Positions 10,427 to 19,143 of a stretch of 64,000 nt of DNA are shown here, one piece after another. The translations under genes were made by a program, and so were the position numbers. The notes below the pieces were generated by a model that worked only from the letters and a program-made list of their open reading frames with translations, did not search any database and had not been told where the DNA came from. Source of the stretch: Ferrovibrio sp965278975 (GTDB taxonomy: Bacteria > Pseudomonadota > Alphaproteobacteria > Ferrovibrionales > Ferrovibrionaceae); NCBI RefSeq assembly GCF_965278975.1, contig NZ_OZ257126.1, positions 4,464,001-4,528,000 on the forward strand, written 5' to 3'. Position 1 is the first letter of the stretch. Each line of letters begins with the position of its first letter.

Positions 10427-11137
10427 ATGCGTCTCAAGGACCGGATCGCGCTGATCACCGGCGCCAGCCGCGGCATCGGCGCCGCGATTGCCAAGCAATA
10501 TGCCCGCGAGGGTGCCCACGTCATCCTGGTCGCCCGCACCGTCGGCGCGCTGGAGGAACTGGATGATGAAATCCGTTCACTCGGCGGCAGCGCCACGCTG
10601 GTGCCGATGGACATGGAAAAGACCGAGCTGATCGACGGCCTGGCCGCGCCGCTGTTCGAACGCTTCGGCAAGCTCGACGTGCTGGTGGCCAATGCCGGCA
10701 TGTTCGGCAAGCTGACGCCGACGCCGCAATATCCGCCGGACCTGTGGGAGAAGGTGTTCAAGCTGAATGTGCATGCCAACCAGCGGCTGCTGCGCGCCAC
10801 GCATCCGCTGCTGCATGCCTCCGGTACGGGCCGCGTGATCTTCGTTTCCTCCACCGTCGCCCGCGCGCCGCGCGCCTATTGGGGCGCCTATGCCGCCAGC
10901 AAGGCGGCGTTGGACAACATGGCGCTGACCTATGCCCGCGAAGTGGAAGCCGGCAGCATCCGCGTCAACGTGGTCAATCCCGGCGGCACCCGCACCGACA
11001 TGCGCGCCGCCGCCTTCCCGGGCGAAGATCCGCTGACCCTGCCGGCGCCGGAAGACATCGTGGAGCTTTTCGTATCACTGGCCGAAGCCGGCAATACGCG
11101 CCATGGCGAATGGCTGAACGCCCGCGATTTTAAATAA
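10427..11137 (+). CDS. Short-chain dehydrogenase/reductase (SDR)
   Basis: The 236-residue product is a classical SDR. The cofactor loop is TGASRGIG (residues 11-18), NAG lies at 89-91, the catalytic serine is at 141-142, and the YxxxK pair is Y155 and K159. The R in TGASRG and the following VARTV favour NADP(H), which is an inference. It starts 19 bp after purF and is probably co-transcribed. The set resembles the YciK-like SDR group. The substrate is unknown. Confidence 0.9.
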   Translation: MRLKDRIALITGASRGIGAAIAKQYAREGAHVILVARTVGALEELDDEIRSLGGSATLVPMDMEKTELIDGLAAPLFERFGKLDVLVANAGMFGKLTPTPQYPPDLWEKVFKLNVHANQRLLRATHPLLHASGTGRVIFVSSTVARAPRAYWGAYAASKAALDNMALTYAREVEAGSIRVNVVNPGGTRTDMRAAAFPGEDPLTLPAPEDIVELFVSLAEAGNTRHGEWLNARDFK

Positions 11138-11153
11138 TGCTGCCAGGCTTCAA

Positions 11154-11909
11154 ATGCTGACTGGAGAGCAGCGCGCCGCAATCGCCGCGCGGCTGCTCGC
11201 CGCCCGCCAGGGCGGGCCGCTGCTGGATAGCAGCGGCATCGCGCTTGATCTCGACGATGTGTATGCCATCCAGGCAGCGGTGATGCCGGCATTGGGGCCG
11301 GTGGGCGGCTGGAAGGTCGGGCGCGGCTCGGTGCATGAACCGATCATCTTCGCGCCGATCCGCCACAGCGGCATCGCCCCCTCGCCCTGCCTGTGGCCGC
11401 GCGCGGAATCCCTGCTCTGCGGCCTGGAACTGGAAATCGCTTTCCGCATCGATGGCCCGCTGCCGGCGCTGGATGCGCCCGATTATGCCGCGCGGCTGCA
11501 AGCCTGCGTCACACCGCTGCCGGTCTTCGAGGTGGTGGACAGCCGGCTCAGCGACCCGGAAACCGCCGATCCGCTCTGGCGCCTCGCCGATTTCCAGCTC
11601 AATACCGGATTGATCATCGGCAAGGCACACGAGAAGCCGTGGCGGCCGGACGATTTCATCCGCGTGCCGGGCGAATTGATCGCCGACTCAAGCACCATCG
11701 CCGAAGGGATGCTGACGCAGCTTGGCGGCTCGCCGTTTGAGTTGCTCATGCTGCTGCTGCGCCAGATCGGCAATCATTGCGGCGGCGTGCAGCCGGGCCA
11801 CATCGTCACCACCGGCTCCTTCACCGGCCTGCGCTTCTTCAAGCCCGGCACGCGCCTGCGCGGCACCATCGCCGGCATGGCGCCACTGGAGATGATGTTC
11901 GGCGCCTAG
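11154..11909 (+). CDS. 2-keto-4-pentenoate hydratase family enzyme
   Basis: The 251-residue product resembles MhpD/TesE-type hydratases and related decarboxylases of the fumarylacetoacetase superfamily. Visible family segments are VGGWKVG, a metal-ligand-type region GLELEIAF, the VFEVVDSR segment, and a late GHIVTTGSFTG. These enzymes hydrate or decarboxylate 2-oxo acids from aromatic meta-cleavage pathways, but no other pathway genes are nearby. It begins 16 bp after the SDR stop. The exact reaction cannot be assigned. Confidence 0.8.
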   Translation: MLTGEQRAAIAARLLAARQGGPLLDSSGIALDLDDVYAIQAAVMPALGPVGGWKVGRGSVHEPIIFAPIRHSGIAPSPCLWPRAESLLCGLELEIAFRIDGPLPALDAPDYAARLQACVTPLPVFEVVDSRLSDPETADPLWRLADFQLNTGLIIGKAHEKPWRPDDFIRVPGELIADSSTIAEGMLTQLGGSPFELLMLLLRQIGNHCGGVQPGHIVTTGSFTGLRFFKPGTRLRGTIAGMAPLEMMFGA

Positions 11910-11927
11910 CGCTGCATCATCCCTGCT

Positions 11928-12006
11928 TGTCACTCTCGCGTATGCGAGAGTCCCATTTCCTTTGACGACACAATCAAATGGGATACCCGCGTTCGCGGGT
12001 ATGACG
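11928..12006. repeat. Dispersed palindromic repeat, copy 1 (two hairpins)
   Basis: Two hairpins stand between convergent genes. The first has stem ACTCTCGC/GCGAGAGT (11932-11951) and the second ATACCCGCG/CGCGGGTAT (11983-12002). They are joined by inverted CCCATTT/AAATGGG blocks. The core matches copies at 15713, 27104 and 32259. It may also act as a bidirectional transcript end. Confidence 0.8.
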
Positions 12007-12041
12007 TAGGGGGGCGCGGGAATGACAGAAAAGGCAGTACA

Positions 12042-12872
12042 CTACTCCGCCTTCATGCCGGCGGGCGCCACCATCGAAGCAGTCAGCCCCATGGCATCGA
12101 GCGATTTGCGTACGCTGCCATTGGCCTTCTGTTCCTCGATGAAGCTGTTCACATAAGGCAAGGCCGCAGCCCCCTTGCCGCGCGGCACCGCGACCGAGGT
12201 GGTGGAGTTGAGGAAGCCGCCATCCAGCACCTTGGAATTCGGCACCTTGCCGAGCAGGCCGAGCAGCGATTCACGCGACAGCCCGATGGCTTCGGCATTG
12301 CCGCCATTCACCAAAGCCACGGCATCATCGACGCCACGCACCCAGACCACCTTGGCCTGCTTGTAATAGGCGGAAGCGGCGCGGCCCGTGGCGGTACCTT
12401 CCACGCCGGCAATGCGGATATCGGCGCGGTCGACTTCCGCCAGCGTATTGGCCCTGGCGCGTTCGACCACCAGCAGCGTGCTTTGCAGCAGGTGATAGGC
12501 GGCGCCGAAATCCACCAGCTTGGCGCGCGCCGCGTCATGCGGCATGAAGGTGACGTCCCAGGCATCCTTGTCGCCGACGGCCGTGATCTCGCCGGTGGAG
12601 GCGTAATCAACGAATTGCAGCGGACGGCCGATCTTGGCGGCGAGCGCACGGCCGAGATCGACGGTGACGCCCTTGAACTGGCCGCTGGCGTCTTTCACCG
12701 CATAGAGTGCCGAAGGCGCGGGCGAAATCGCGATGGCGACGCGCAACGGGCCTTTTGGCGCCAGCACATCCAGCGGCGGCGCGACGGACTGGGCCATGGT
12801 TTCTCCCGATATCAGCAGCGCAGCCGCCAAACCAAGACGCGACAATAAACTACGCATTGCGAGAATACGCAT
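12042..12872 (-). CDS. Periplasmic solute-binding protein, family 3
   Basis: The 276-residue product has an N-terminal signal peptide (LGLAAALLISGETMAQ) and the bilobed family 3 pattern used by polar amino-acid ABC importers. Examples are GQFKGVTVDLGRALAAKIGRPLQFV and DVTFMPHDAARAKLVDFGAAY. No permease or ATPase gene is adjacent, so it is an orphan binding protein here. A second ATG five codons in could be the start. It is convergent with the hydratase gene, with a palindromic repeat between them. Confidence 0.85.
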   Translation of the reverse strand: MRILAMRSLLSRLGLAAALLISGETMAQSVAPPLDVLAPKGPLRVAIAISPAPSALYAVKDASGQFKGVTVDLGRALAAKIGRPLQFVDYASTGEITAVGDKDAWDVTFMPHDAARAKLVDFGAAYHLLQSTLLVVERARANTLAEVDRADIRIAGVEGTATGRAASAYYKQAKVVWVRGVDDAVALVNGGNAEAIGLSRESLLGLLGKVPNSKVLDGGFLNSTTSVAVPRGKGAAALPYVNSFIEEQKANGSVRKSLDAMGLTASMVAPAGMKAE

Positions 12873-13024
12873 CGTTTCCTCCCGCCGTCTTGAGCGCGGC
12901 TGATGGAAAGTCTAGGCGGAAAATGCTCACCAGCCATAGCGTTTTTCCACCCCATCACGCGGCTTTCATCATTCGGCGGGCCATGCCAAGGTGACGGCCC
13001 GGCAGCTTACCTTCGGTCGTCGTC

Positions 13025-13915
13025 ATGTCGTCTCCAAGCTTCACCCGCTCACCGCTTTTCGGCATGGCCCTGGTCGGTTTCGGCGCCATCGGTTTCGGCA
13101 TCATGCCGCTGTTCATCCGCATGGCTTATGAGGAAGGCCAGTCGCCACTGTCGCTGCTGGTCTGGCGCTTTGCCATCGCGGCGGCCTGCTGCCTGCCGTT
13201 CCTGCCCGCCATCCTGAAGAACCGCCGCGACTTCGTTTTCGCCTTCCTGGCGGGTGCCGCGTATATGAGCTCGATGCTGTTCTACTTCATCGCGCTGCAA
13301 TACCTCACCGTGGCGCTGACGGTGCTGATCCTGTTCACCTATCCGCTGTTCACCATCCTGCTCGGCTGGCTGGCCTTCGGCGAGAAGCTGACCCGCGCCA
13401 ATCTGATCGCCGCCGCCCTGGTGTTCATCGCGGCCGCCCTGATCCTCTCGCCCGATGCGGTGGCCGGCGCGCCGTTGCTGCCGGTGCTGCTCTGCTTCAT
13501 TCCGCCGGCGGCCTATTCGCTGTTCATCCATGTCGCGGCGCGGCGCCTGAGCAGCATCATCGTGCCGGTGCGGCTCGGCGGCGTGTTCATCGGCGGCTTC
13601 CTGGCGATGCTGGGGCTGTGCCTGGCCTGGGAAGGCGGCGTCACCATACCGACCAGCTTCAAGGCCTGGGGCGCGGCGGCGGCGCTGGCTATCCTCAGCA
13701 CCTTCGGCGCCCTGGGCCTGCTGCTGCTGGGCGCGCCCATCGCCGGGCCGGAGCGATCGGCGATTGCTGGCGCGGGCGAATTGATCACCTCGCTGCTGGT
13801 CGGCCTGCTGGCTTTCTCGGAGCAGATTTCCTGGCCGATGGCGGCGGGCGCCGGGCTGATCCTGCTGGCCATCGTGGTTTCGGCACGCGCAAGCCCCGAA
13901 CCACAAAAAACATAA
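13025..13915 (+). CDS. EamA-family (DMT superfamily) transporter
   Basis: The 296-residue protein has about ten transmembrane helices in two EamA repeats. Examples are GFGAIGFGIMPLFIRMAYEEG in helix 1 and LTVLILFTYPLFTILLGWLAFGEKLT in the first repeat. It is not closely similar to the EamA protein at 2958-3905, so the two are unlikely to be recent duplicates. It is divergent from the solute-binding protein gene across about 150 bp. The substrate is unknown. Confidence 0.85.
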   Translation: MSSPSFTRSPLFGMALVGFGAIGFGIMPLFIRMAYEEGQSPLSLLVWRFAIAAACCLPFLPAILKNRRDFVFAFLAGAAYMSSMLFYFIALQYLTVALTVLILFTYPLFTILLGWLAFGEKLTRANLIAAALVFIAAALILSPDAVAGAPLLPVLLCFIPPAAYSLFIHVAARRLSSIIVPVRLGGVFIGGFLAMLGLCLAWEGGVTIPTSFKAWGAAAALAILSTFGALGLLLLGAPIAGPERSAIAGAGELITSLLVGLLAFSEQISWPMAAGAGLILLAIVVSARASPEPQKT

Positions 13916-13917
13916 TT

Positions 13918-13975
13918 TCTTTGTTTAATTAATCTAATCACAAACGAAGTTGATTGAATTTTTACTCTGGGATAG
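13918..13975 (+). promoter_or_regulatory. AT-rich region upstream of fccA, possible promoter/operator
   Basis: A markedly AT-rich stretch precedes fccA. It holds an imperfect palindrome, TTTGT (13920s) against ACAAA, and a TTGATT at 13950-13955 that could act as a -35 box with a poor -10. No specific regulator site is recognised. Confidence 0.25.
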
Positions 13976-14007
13976 CGTCCTCCCGGTTCGTCACCAGGAG
14001 GATGTCG

Positions 14008-14343
14008 ATGTACCGCCCCACCATTCTCGCCGCCCCCAGCCTTGCCATTGTGCTCGCGGCCGGCCTAGGGCTTGCTGCCCCGTCCCAGGCGCTGGCGCAG
14101 CAGGCCCCGCAACAATTGTCGGAAGCCGCCTTCGCGGCCCAGACCTGCAACCTCTGCCATGGCAGCCCCACCTATGTGTCGCCGACCATGCCGCCGATCC
14201 ATGGCGTGGATGCCAAGACGCTGTATGAGGCGCTGATCGAGGTGAAGACCAACAAGAAGCCCTCCACCATCATGGGCCGCATCGCGCGCGGCTATTCGGA
14301 CGATCAGCTCAAGGCGATCGCCGAGCATCTGGCGCGCAACTAA
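14008..14343 (+). CDS. fccA: Cytochrome c subunit of flavocytochrome c sulfide dehydrogenase
   Basis: The 111-residue product is a small periplasmic c-type cytochrome. A signal peptide runs to about ALAQ (residue 30), and a single haem site CNLCH spans residues 47-51. The methionine in STIMGRIARGYSD is the likely sixth ligand. This matches the monohaem FccA type, shorter than the dihaem form. AGGAGG at 13996-14001 sits six bases before ATG 14008, which decides the start over ATG 14002. It lies 11 bp before the flavoprotein gene, as expected for an electron-transfer pair. Confidence 0.85.
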   Translation: MYRPTILAAPSLAIVLAAGLGLAAPSQALAQQAPQQLSEAAFAAQTCNLCHGSPTYVSPTMPPIHGVDAKTLYEALIEVKTNKKPSTIMGRIARGYSDDQLKAIAEHLARN

Positions 14344-14354
14344 AGGGGGATGCC

Positions 14355-15638
14355 ATGACCGACTTCAATCGCCGTCAACTGCTCGGCGCCGGCCTTGCCG
14401 CCAGCGCCACCCTCACCCTGCCCGGCTTCGCCGCCGCCCAGGTCAACCGCAATGCCCCGGCCCGCGTCGTCGTGGTCGGCGGCGGCTTCGGCGGCGCCAC
14501 CGCGGCGCGCTATCTCAAGCTGTTCGATCCCAGCCTTGAGGTGACGCTGATCGACCGCGACGCGCTCTACACCACCTGCCCGTTCTCCAACTACGTGCTG
14601 GCCGGCGTGCGCAGCCTGGACTCGATCCAGCATCGCCGCGATCCCTTGCAGCAGCGCTGGGGCGTAAAGCTGGTGCGCGCTTCCGCCACCGCCATCGACA
14701 CCGGCGCCAAGCGCGTGCGGCTGGCCGATGGTGCCGTGCTGCCCTACGACAAGCTGGTGGTGGCACCGGGTATCGAACTGAATTACGGCGGCGTGCCGGG
14801 CTACAGCGAAAAGGGCGCCGAGCGCGTACCGCATGCCTGGAAGGCCGGGGCGCAGACCGCTTTGCTGCGCCGCCAGCTTGAAGCCATGCCCGATGGCGGT
14901 ACCGTGATCATCGCGCCGCCGGCCAATCCGTTCCGCTGCCCGCCAGGGCCGTATGAGCGGGTGAGCATGATCGCCTGGTATCTCAAGACCAAGAAGCCGA
15001 AGTCGAAGATCCTGATCTTCGACGCCAAGGATGCCTTCTCCAAGCAGGGCCTGTTCCAGGCCGCCTGGGAGTCGGAATATCCCGGCATGATCACCTGGGT
15101 CGCCGGCAAGGATGGCGGCAAGGTGGAGGAAGTGGATGTCGCCAATCTCAGCATCAAGGCCGGCTTCGGAACCGAGAAGGCCAATGTGCTGAACCTGATC
15201 CCGCCGCAGACCGCCGGCAAGATCGCCATCGATGCCGGGCTGGCCGAAAGCAATGGCTGGTGCGCGGTCGATCCGAAGAACTTTGCCTCGCGCAAGGCAG
15301 CCGATGTGCATGTGCTGGGCGACGCCTCGATTGCCGGTGCGATGCCGAAATCCGGCTCGGCGGCGAACAGCCAGGCCAAGGTGGTGGCGGCGGCTATCGT
15401 CGCCTCGCTGCGTGGCCAGGCTGCCCCGCCGGCCGTGTTCCACAACACCTGCTACAGTCTGGTGTCGCCGGATTACGGCATCTCGGTCACCGGCACCTAC
15501 CGCCCCGGCGAAACCGTGGCGGAAGTGCCGAACAGCGGCGGCGTCAGCCCCGCCCGCGCCGATGCCGCCTTCCGCAAGCAGGAAGCCGAGCATACGCTGG
15601 GCTGGTATGCCGGCATCATCGCCGACAGCTTCGGCTAA
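14355..15638 (+). CDS. fccB: Flavoprotein subunit of flavocytochrome c sulfide dehydrogenase
   Basis: The 427-residue protein oxidises sulfide and passes electrons to FccA. A Tat-type signal begins with RRQLLGAGLAASA, and processing is expected near AAAQ. The FAD loop is GGGFGG (residues 42-47). The conserved cysteines C75 (TTCPFSNY) and C195 (RCPPGPY) are present. The C-terminal FCSD domain carries the FHNTCYS motif. The Tat signal implies that it folds with FAD before export and acts in the periplasm. A strong terminator follows the gene. Confidence 0.92.
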   Translation: MTDFNRRQLLGAGLAASATLTLPGFAAAQVNRNAPARVVVVGGGFGGATAARYLKLFDPSLEVTLIDRDALYTTCPFSNYVLAGVRSLDSIQHRRDPLQQRWGVKLVRASATAIDTGAKRVRLADGAVLPYDKLVVAPGIELNYGGVPGYSEKGAERVPHAWKAGAQTALLRRQLEAMPDGGTVIIAPPANPFRCPPGPYERVSMIAWYLKTKKPKSKILIFDAKDAFSKQGLFQAAWESEYPGMITWVAGKDGGKVEEVDVANLSIKAGFGTEKANVLNLIPPQTAGKIAIDAGLAESNGWCAVDPKNFASRKAADVHVLGDASIAGAMPKSGSAANSQAKVVAAAIVASLRGQAAPPAVFHNTCYSLVSPDYGISVTGTYRPGETVAEVPNSGGVSPARADAAFRKQEAEHTLGWYAGIIADSFG

Positions 15639-15659
15639 GGCGCACTGCATCGCTTAACG

Positions 15660-15689
15660 AAAGCCCGGCCCTCACAGGCCGGGCTTTTT
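15660..15689 (+). terminator. Rho-independent terminator of fccAB
   Basis: A perfect 10-bp stem AAGCCCGGCC/GGCCGGGCTT (15661-15670, 15677-15686) with a six-base loop is followed by a T run. It lies 22 bp after the fccB stop. Confidence 0.92.
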
Positions 15690-15712
15690 CGTTTTCAACA
15701 CCGCCACCTCAT

Positions 15713-15783
15713 TGTCATACCCGCGAAAGCGGGTATCCCATTATGGACTGAAATGGGACCCCCGCTTTCGCGGGGGTGACGCC
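15713..15783. repeat. Dispersed palindromic repeat, copy 2 (two hairpins)
   Basis: Two back-to-back hairpins have stems CCCGC-GAAA-GCGGG (15721-15733) and CCCCCGC-TTTC-GCGGGGG (15759-15776). They are flanked by GTCAT and joined by CCCATT/AAATGGG, the same build as the copies at 11928, 27104 and 32259. Confidence 0.88.
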
Positions 15784-15832
15784 AAGACGCGAAGCGACCT
15801 CAGTCTCGCCAAGGATCACCGCCAATGCCGAT

Positions 15833-16195
15833 ATGGTCAACAATCTGTGGTCTTGCGGGGGCAACATTCAATCCCCTAAGGTCATGCATGCTATGCCACC
15901 GGATACTGAATTTGCCGCAATCGATGCCGCACTAGATCAGTGGGTGCATAAACGTGGCCTACGCTTGGCCAAGACCTTCAAAGATTATTCGGTCCGCTCC
16001 ATACCGATAGAAACCTCACGGGGTGAATTGATTGGCCAAATATGGCTGACACCATCGGATGCAAATCGTTGGGCGGTGCATTTGAGTCTCATGATTAGGG
16101 GAGAAGAAGTGGCTGAAAGCCATTCCACTTCCCCAGAGGGCTTGCCTGACTGTCTTGAGCAACTATGGCTGAGGGTTGTACAGGCCCAGCAGTGA
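15833..16195 (+). CDS. Hypothetical protein
   Basis: This is an unrecognised product of about 120 residues. It is acidic to neutral, with no signal peptide or membrane helix. Lower GC and less biased codon use than the flanking genes suggest a young or acquired gene. The frame opens inside the palindromic repeat, so a start at 15776 is unlikely. ATG 15833 is chosen because AAGGA lies upstream at 15811. ATG 15884 (after AAGG) or 15893 are equally possible. A segment WAVHLSLMIRGEEVAESHS may be a beta-sheet core. No function is suggested. Confidence 0.5.
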   Translation: MVNNLWSCGGNIQSPKVMHAMPPDTEFAAIDAALDQWVHKRGLRLAKTFKDYSVRSIPIETSRGELIGQIWLTPSDANRWAVHLSLMIRGEEVAESHSTSPEGLPDCLEQLWLRVVQAQQ

Positions 16196-16272
16196 CGGCC
16201 TGAATGCCCCCTGGAGGGCCAAGTCCTTCGGGCCTCTGCACCCACAACGCCTTCGGCGTTGCGCTTAGGGCC

Positions 16273-16536
16273 TCAAGCCGTGCGCTGATGCGCGCCGGTC
16301 ATCAATTCGCGCAGCTTGCGCTCGATGGCCGGGGTGACCGGATCGATGCCGCGCAGGATCAGGCTGAGCGCCATGCGCGAGAGGCCGACCTTGGGAGCGA
16401 TATCATCCAGCGTGCGACCCTGATCGGCGCACCAACGCGCGACGATCACGTCGGTATCCTTCGGGAAGAAGCGCTGGCTGCCAAAGATGAATGATTCGGG
16501 AAGCATGGTTCCGGGATAAGCCAGTTCGCCCGGCAA
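16273..16536 (-). CDS. Small helix-turn-helix-like protein
   Basis: The 87-residue product carries a likely HTH segment at its centre: GRTLDDIAPKVGLSRMALSLILRGIDPVTPAIERKL, with the spacing of Cro/XRE-type domains. The N-terminal 25 residues resemble none of the usual extensions. ATG at 16506 is an alternative start that would drop ten residues. The gene follows the IlvD-type dehydratase on the same strand, but with a gap of about 40 bp. A regulatory role is inferred only from the HTH. Confidence 0.6.
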   Translation of the reverse strand: MPGELAYPGTMLPESFIFGSQRFFPKDTDVIVARWCADQGRTLDDIAPKVGLSRMALSLILRGIDPVTPAIERKLRELMTGAHQRTA

Positions 16537-16575
16537 TGCAACACTTCTCCGTCGGCGCCGCCGCGACGACTCTTC

Positions 16576-18315
16576 CTAGGATTGCTTCGGCGGTACCAGG
16601 AAGTCAAAATCGCAGCCACCATCCGCTTGCAGCACCGTATCCATGTACAGCTTGGCATAGCCACGCGTTGGCGCTTCATGCGGCAGCGTCACCGGCTCGG
16701 CGGCGCGGCGTGACAATTCGTCATTATCCACCAGCAGATCGATGCGGCGCTTTGCCACATCCAGGCGGATGCGGTCGCCGTTGCGCACCAGGCCGAGCGG
16801 ACCGCCATCAGCGGATTCTGGTGTGATATGCAATACGATGGTACCGAAGGCGGTGCCGCTCATGCGCGCATCGGAGATGCGCACCATGTCCTTCACGCCC
16901 TGGCGCGCCAGTTTTTTCGGAATCGGCAGATAGCCGGCTTCCGGCATGCCGGGCGCGCCTTTCGGGCCGGCATTGAGCAGCACCAGCACGTCATCGGCGG
17001 TCACATCCAGCGCCGGGTCATCGACGCGGTTGGTCATGTCCTCCACCGAGGTGAACACCACGGCGCGACCCTCATGCTGCATCAGCTTGGGCGAAGCCGC
17101 CGCCTGCTTGATCACCGCACCGCGCGGCGCCAGGTTGCCGTGCAGCACCGCCATGCCGCCCTCGGCCTTCAAGGGATTGCCGCGCGGACGGATCGCGGTC
17201 TGGCCGCGCACTTCCTCGGCGCCAGCCACCACATCGGCCAGGGTGCCGCCGGCCACCGTGGGCGCGGAAAGATCCAGCAGGTCGGCCAGTTCACGCATCA
17301 GGCGCGGCAGGCCGCCGGCATGATGGAAATGCTCCATGTAGTCGTTGCCCGAGGGCTTGAGGTCGATCAACACCGGGGTGGAGCGGCCGATCTCGTCGAA
17401 GCTGTTCAGATCAAGCTCCAGCCCGGCACGGCCAGCCATGGCGGCGAGATGCACGATGCCGTTGGTGGAGCCGCCGATGGCTTGCAGCACCACTTGCGCG
17501 TTACGCAAACTGGCCGGCGTCATCAGCTCGCTGGGCTTCGGCCCACCACTCTTGGCCATTTCAGCGGCGCGCTTGCCGGAGGCTTCCGCGATGCGGCGGC
17601 GCTCGGCATGGGGTGCCGGCACGGTGGCGCCAAGTGGCAGGGTGAAGCCGAGGGCTTCGGAAATGCAGGCCATGGTGGAGGCGGTGCCCATCACCATGCA
17701 GGTGCCGACCGACGGCGCCAGGCGGTTCGACACCGCTTCGATCTCGGCTTCCTGCATCTGGCCGCCGCGATAGCTGCCCCAGAGCCGGCGGCAATCGGTG
17801 CAGGCGCCGAGCACCTCGCCCTGGTGATGCCCCACCACCATCGGGCCGACGGGCAGGAACACGGTGGGCAGATCGGTGCTGATGGCGCCCATGAGCTGCG
17901 CCGGCACGGTCTTGTCGCAGCCGCCGATCAGCACCACGGCATCCATCGGCTGGGCGCGCAGCATCTCCTCGGTATCCATCGCCATCAGATTGCGCAGGAA
18001 CATCGAAGTGGGATGGGCGAAACTTTCATGGATCGAGATGGTGGGAAACACCATCGGCAGCGCGCCCGACAGCATGACGCCGCGCTTCACCGCCTCGATC
18101 AAATCCGGCACATTGCCATGGCAGGGATTGAAATCGCTGTAGGTATTGGTGATGCCGACGATGGGCCGGTCCAGCGCATCGTCGGAATAACCGGCGGCCT
18201 TGATGAACACCTTGCGCAGGAACAGCGAGAATTCGGCATCGCCGTAGCTGGTCAGGCCCTTGCGCAATCCTCTCTTGCTGGCGCCCTGGCCCCTCTTGCT
18301 GTCACCCTGGCTCAT
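16576..18315 (-). CDS. IlvD/Edd family dehydratase
   Basis: The 579-residue enzyme belongs to the dihydroxy-acid/sugar-acid dehydratase family, which removes water from 2,3-dihydroxy or aldonic acids with an iron-sulfur cluster. Cluster cysteines are visible in NPCHGN, GGCDKT and VGTCMVMGTAST, and the late motif is VRISDARMSGTAFG. It resembles the L-arabinonate/xylonate dehydratase side of the family more than biosynthetic IlvD, an inference from its neighbour. The frame is open upstream, but ATG 18315 lies just after the stop of the RraA-like gene and gives a normal N-terminus, so the two form an operon. Confidence 0.87.
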   Translation of the reverse strand: MSQGDSKRGQGASKRGLRKGLTSYGDAEFSLFLRKVFIKAAGYSDDALDRPIVGITNTYSDFNPCHGNVPDLIEAVKRGVMLSGALPMVFPTISIHESFAHPTSMFLRNLMAMDTEEMLRAQPMDAVVLIGGCDKTVPAQLMGAISTDLPTVFLPVGPMVVGHHQGEVLGACTDCRRLWGSYRGGQMQEAEIEAVSNRLAPSVGTCMVMGTASTMACISEALGFTLPLGATVPAPHAERRRIAEASGKRAAEMAKSGGPKPSELMTPASLRNAQVVLQAIGGSTNGIVHLAAMAGRAGLELDLNSFDEIGRSTPVLIDLKPSGNDYMEHFHHAGGLPRLMRELADLLDLSAPTVAGGTLADVVAGAEEVRGQTAIRPRGNPLKAEGGMAVLHGNLAPRGAVIKQAAASPKLMQHEGRAVVFTSVEDMTNRVDDPALDVTADDVLVLLNAGPKGAPGMPEAGYLPIPKKLARQGVKDMVRISDARMSGTAFGTIVLHITPESADGGPLGLVRNGDRIRLDVAKRRIDLLVDNDELSRRAAEPVTLPHEAPTRGYAKLYMDTVLQADGGCDFDFLVPPKQS

Positions 18316-18322
18316 GACCGGC

Positions 18323-19039
18323 TCACTTCTTCTTCGAGGCTTCGTAGCGCGCCTTGGTGGCTTCGTTCGGCGGATAGAGGCCGGGCAGCGGCACGCCGGC
18401 ATCAATCTCGCCCATGATCCAGGCTTCCTGGCGCTCCTGCTCGACGGCCAGCGGCAGCACGGCTTCGAGCAAAGCCTGCGGGATCAGCACCGCGCCATCG
18501 TCATCCACCACGATGATGTCGTTCGGGAACACGGCGACACCGCCGCAGGCAATCGGCTCCTGCCAGTCAACAAAGGTGAGGCCGGCCACGGAGGGCGGCG
18601 CGGCATAGCCATCGCACCACACCGGCAGGCCGGTGCCGAGCACGCCGGCAACATCGCGCACCACGCCATCGGTGATCAGGGCGGTGACGCCGCGCTTCTG
18701 CATGCGGGCGCAGAGGATGTCGCCGAAGATGCCAGCGTCTTTCACGCCCATGGCATCGACCACGGCAATGCAGCCCGCCGGCATCGCCTCGATGGCGCCC
18801 CGGGTGGATTTCGGCGAGGCCCAGGATTCCGGTGTTGCCAGATCCTCGCGCGCCGGCACGAAGCGCAACGTGAAGGCACGGCCGACGAGGCGCGGCTGGC
18901 CCGGCTTCAGCGGCTTGGCGCCGCGCAGCCAGACATTGCGCAGGCCCTTCTTCAGCAGCACCGTGGTCAGCGTGGCGGTGGTGATGCCCTTCAGGGTTTC
19001 GATCACCTGGGGATCGAGCGGCTGCGCTTCGACGGACAT
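18323..19039 (-). CDS. RraA-family protein (HMG aldolase-like)
   Basis: The 238-residue product is of the RraA/4-hydroxy-4-methyl-2-oxoglutarate aldolase family. The conserved block GDILCARMQKRGVTALITDGVVRDVAGV contains the substrate/metal residues (GxxxxxxA...DGxxRD), and IIVVDDDGAVLIP follows. Family members either cleave branched 2-oxo acids to pyruvate or bind RNase E. Pairing with an IlvD/Edd dehydratase favours a catabolic aldolase or hydratase-like role on the product of that enzyme. The C-terminus is lysine-rich. Confidence 0.85.
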   Translation of the reverse strand: MSVEAQPLDPQVIETLKGITTATLTTVLLKKGLRNVWLRGAKPLKPGQPRLVGRAFTLRFVPAREDLATPESWASPKSTRGAIEAMPAGCIAVVDAMGVKDAGIFGDILCARMQKRGVTALITDGVVRDVAGVLGTGLPVWCDGYAAPPSVAGLTFVDWQEPIACGGVAVFPNDIIVVDDDGAVLIPQALLEAVLPLAVEQERQEAWIMGEIDAGVPLPGLYPPNEATKARYEASKKK

Positions 19040-19143
19040 GGGCGTGTTTCCTCCGGCTATGTGTTGCCGCCACTATAGCAACCGGCCCGGCGGTTGGAAC
19101 CGCGCAGCGGCACGGGTCGGAACGAAAAGCCAGGCGTGGGGCC

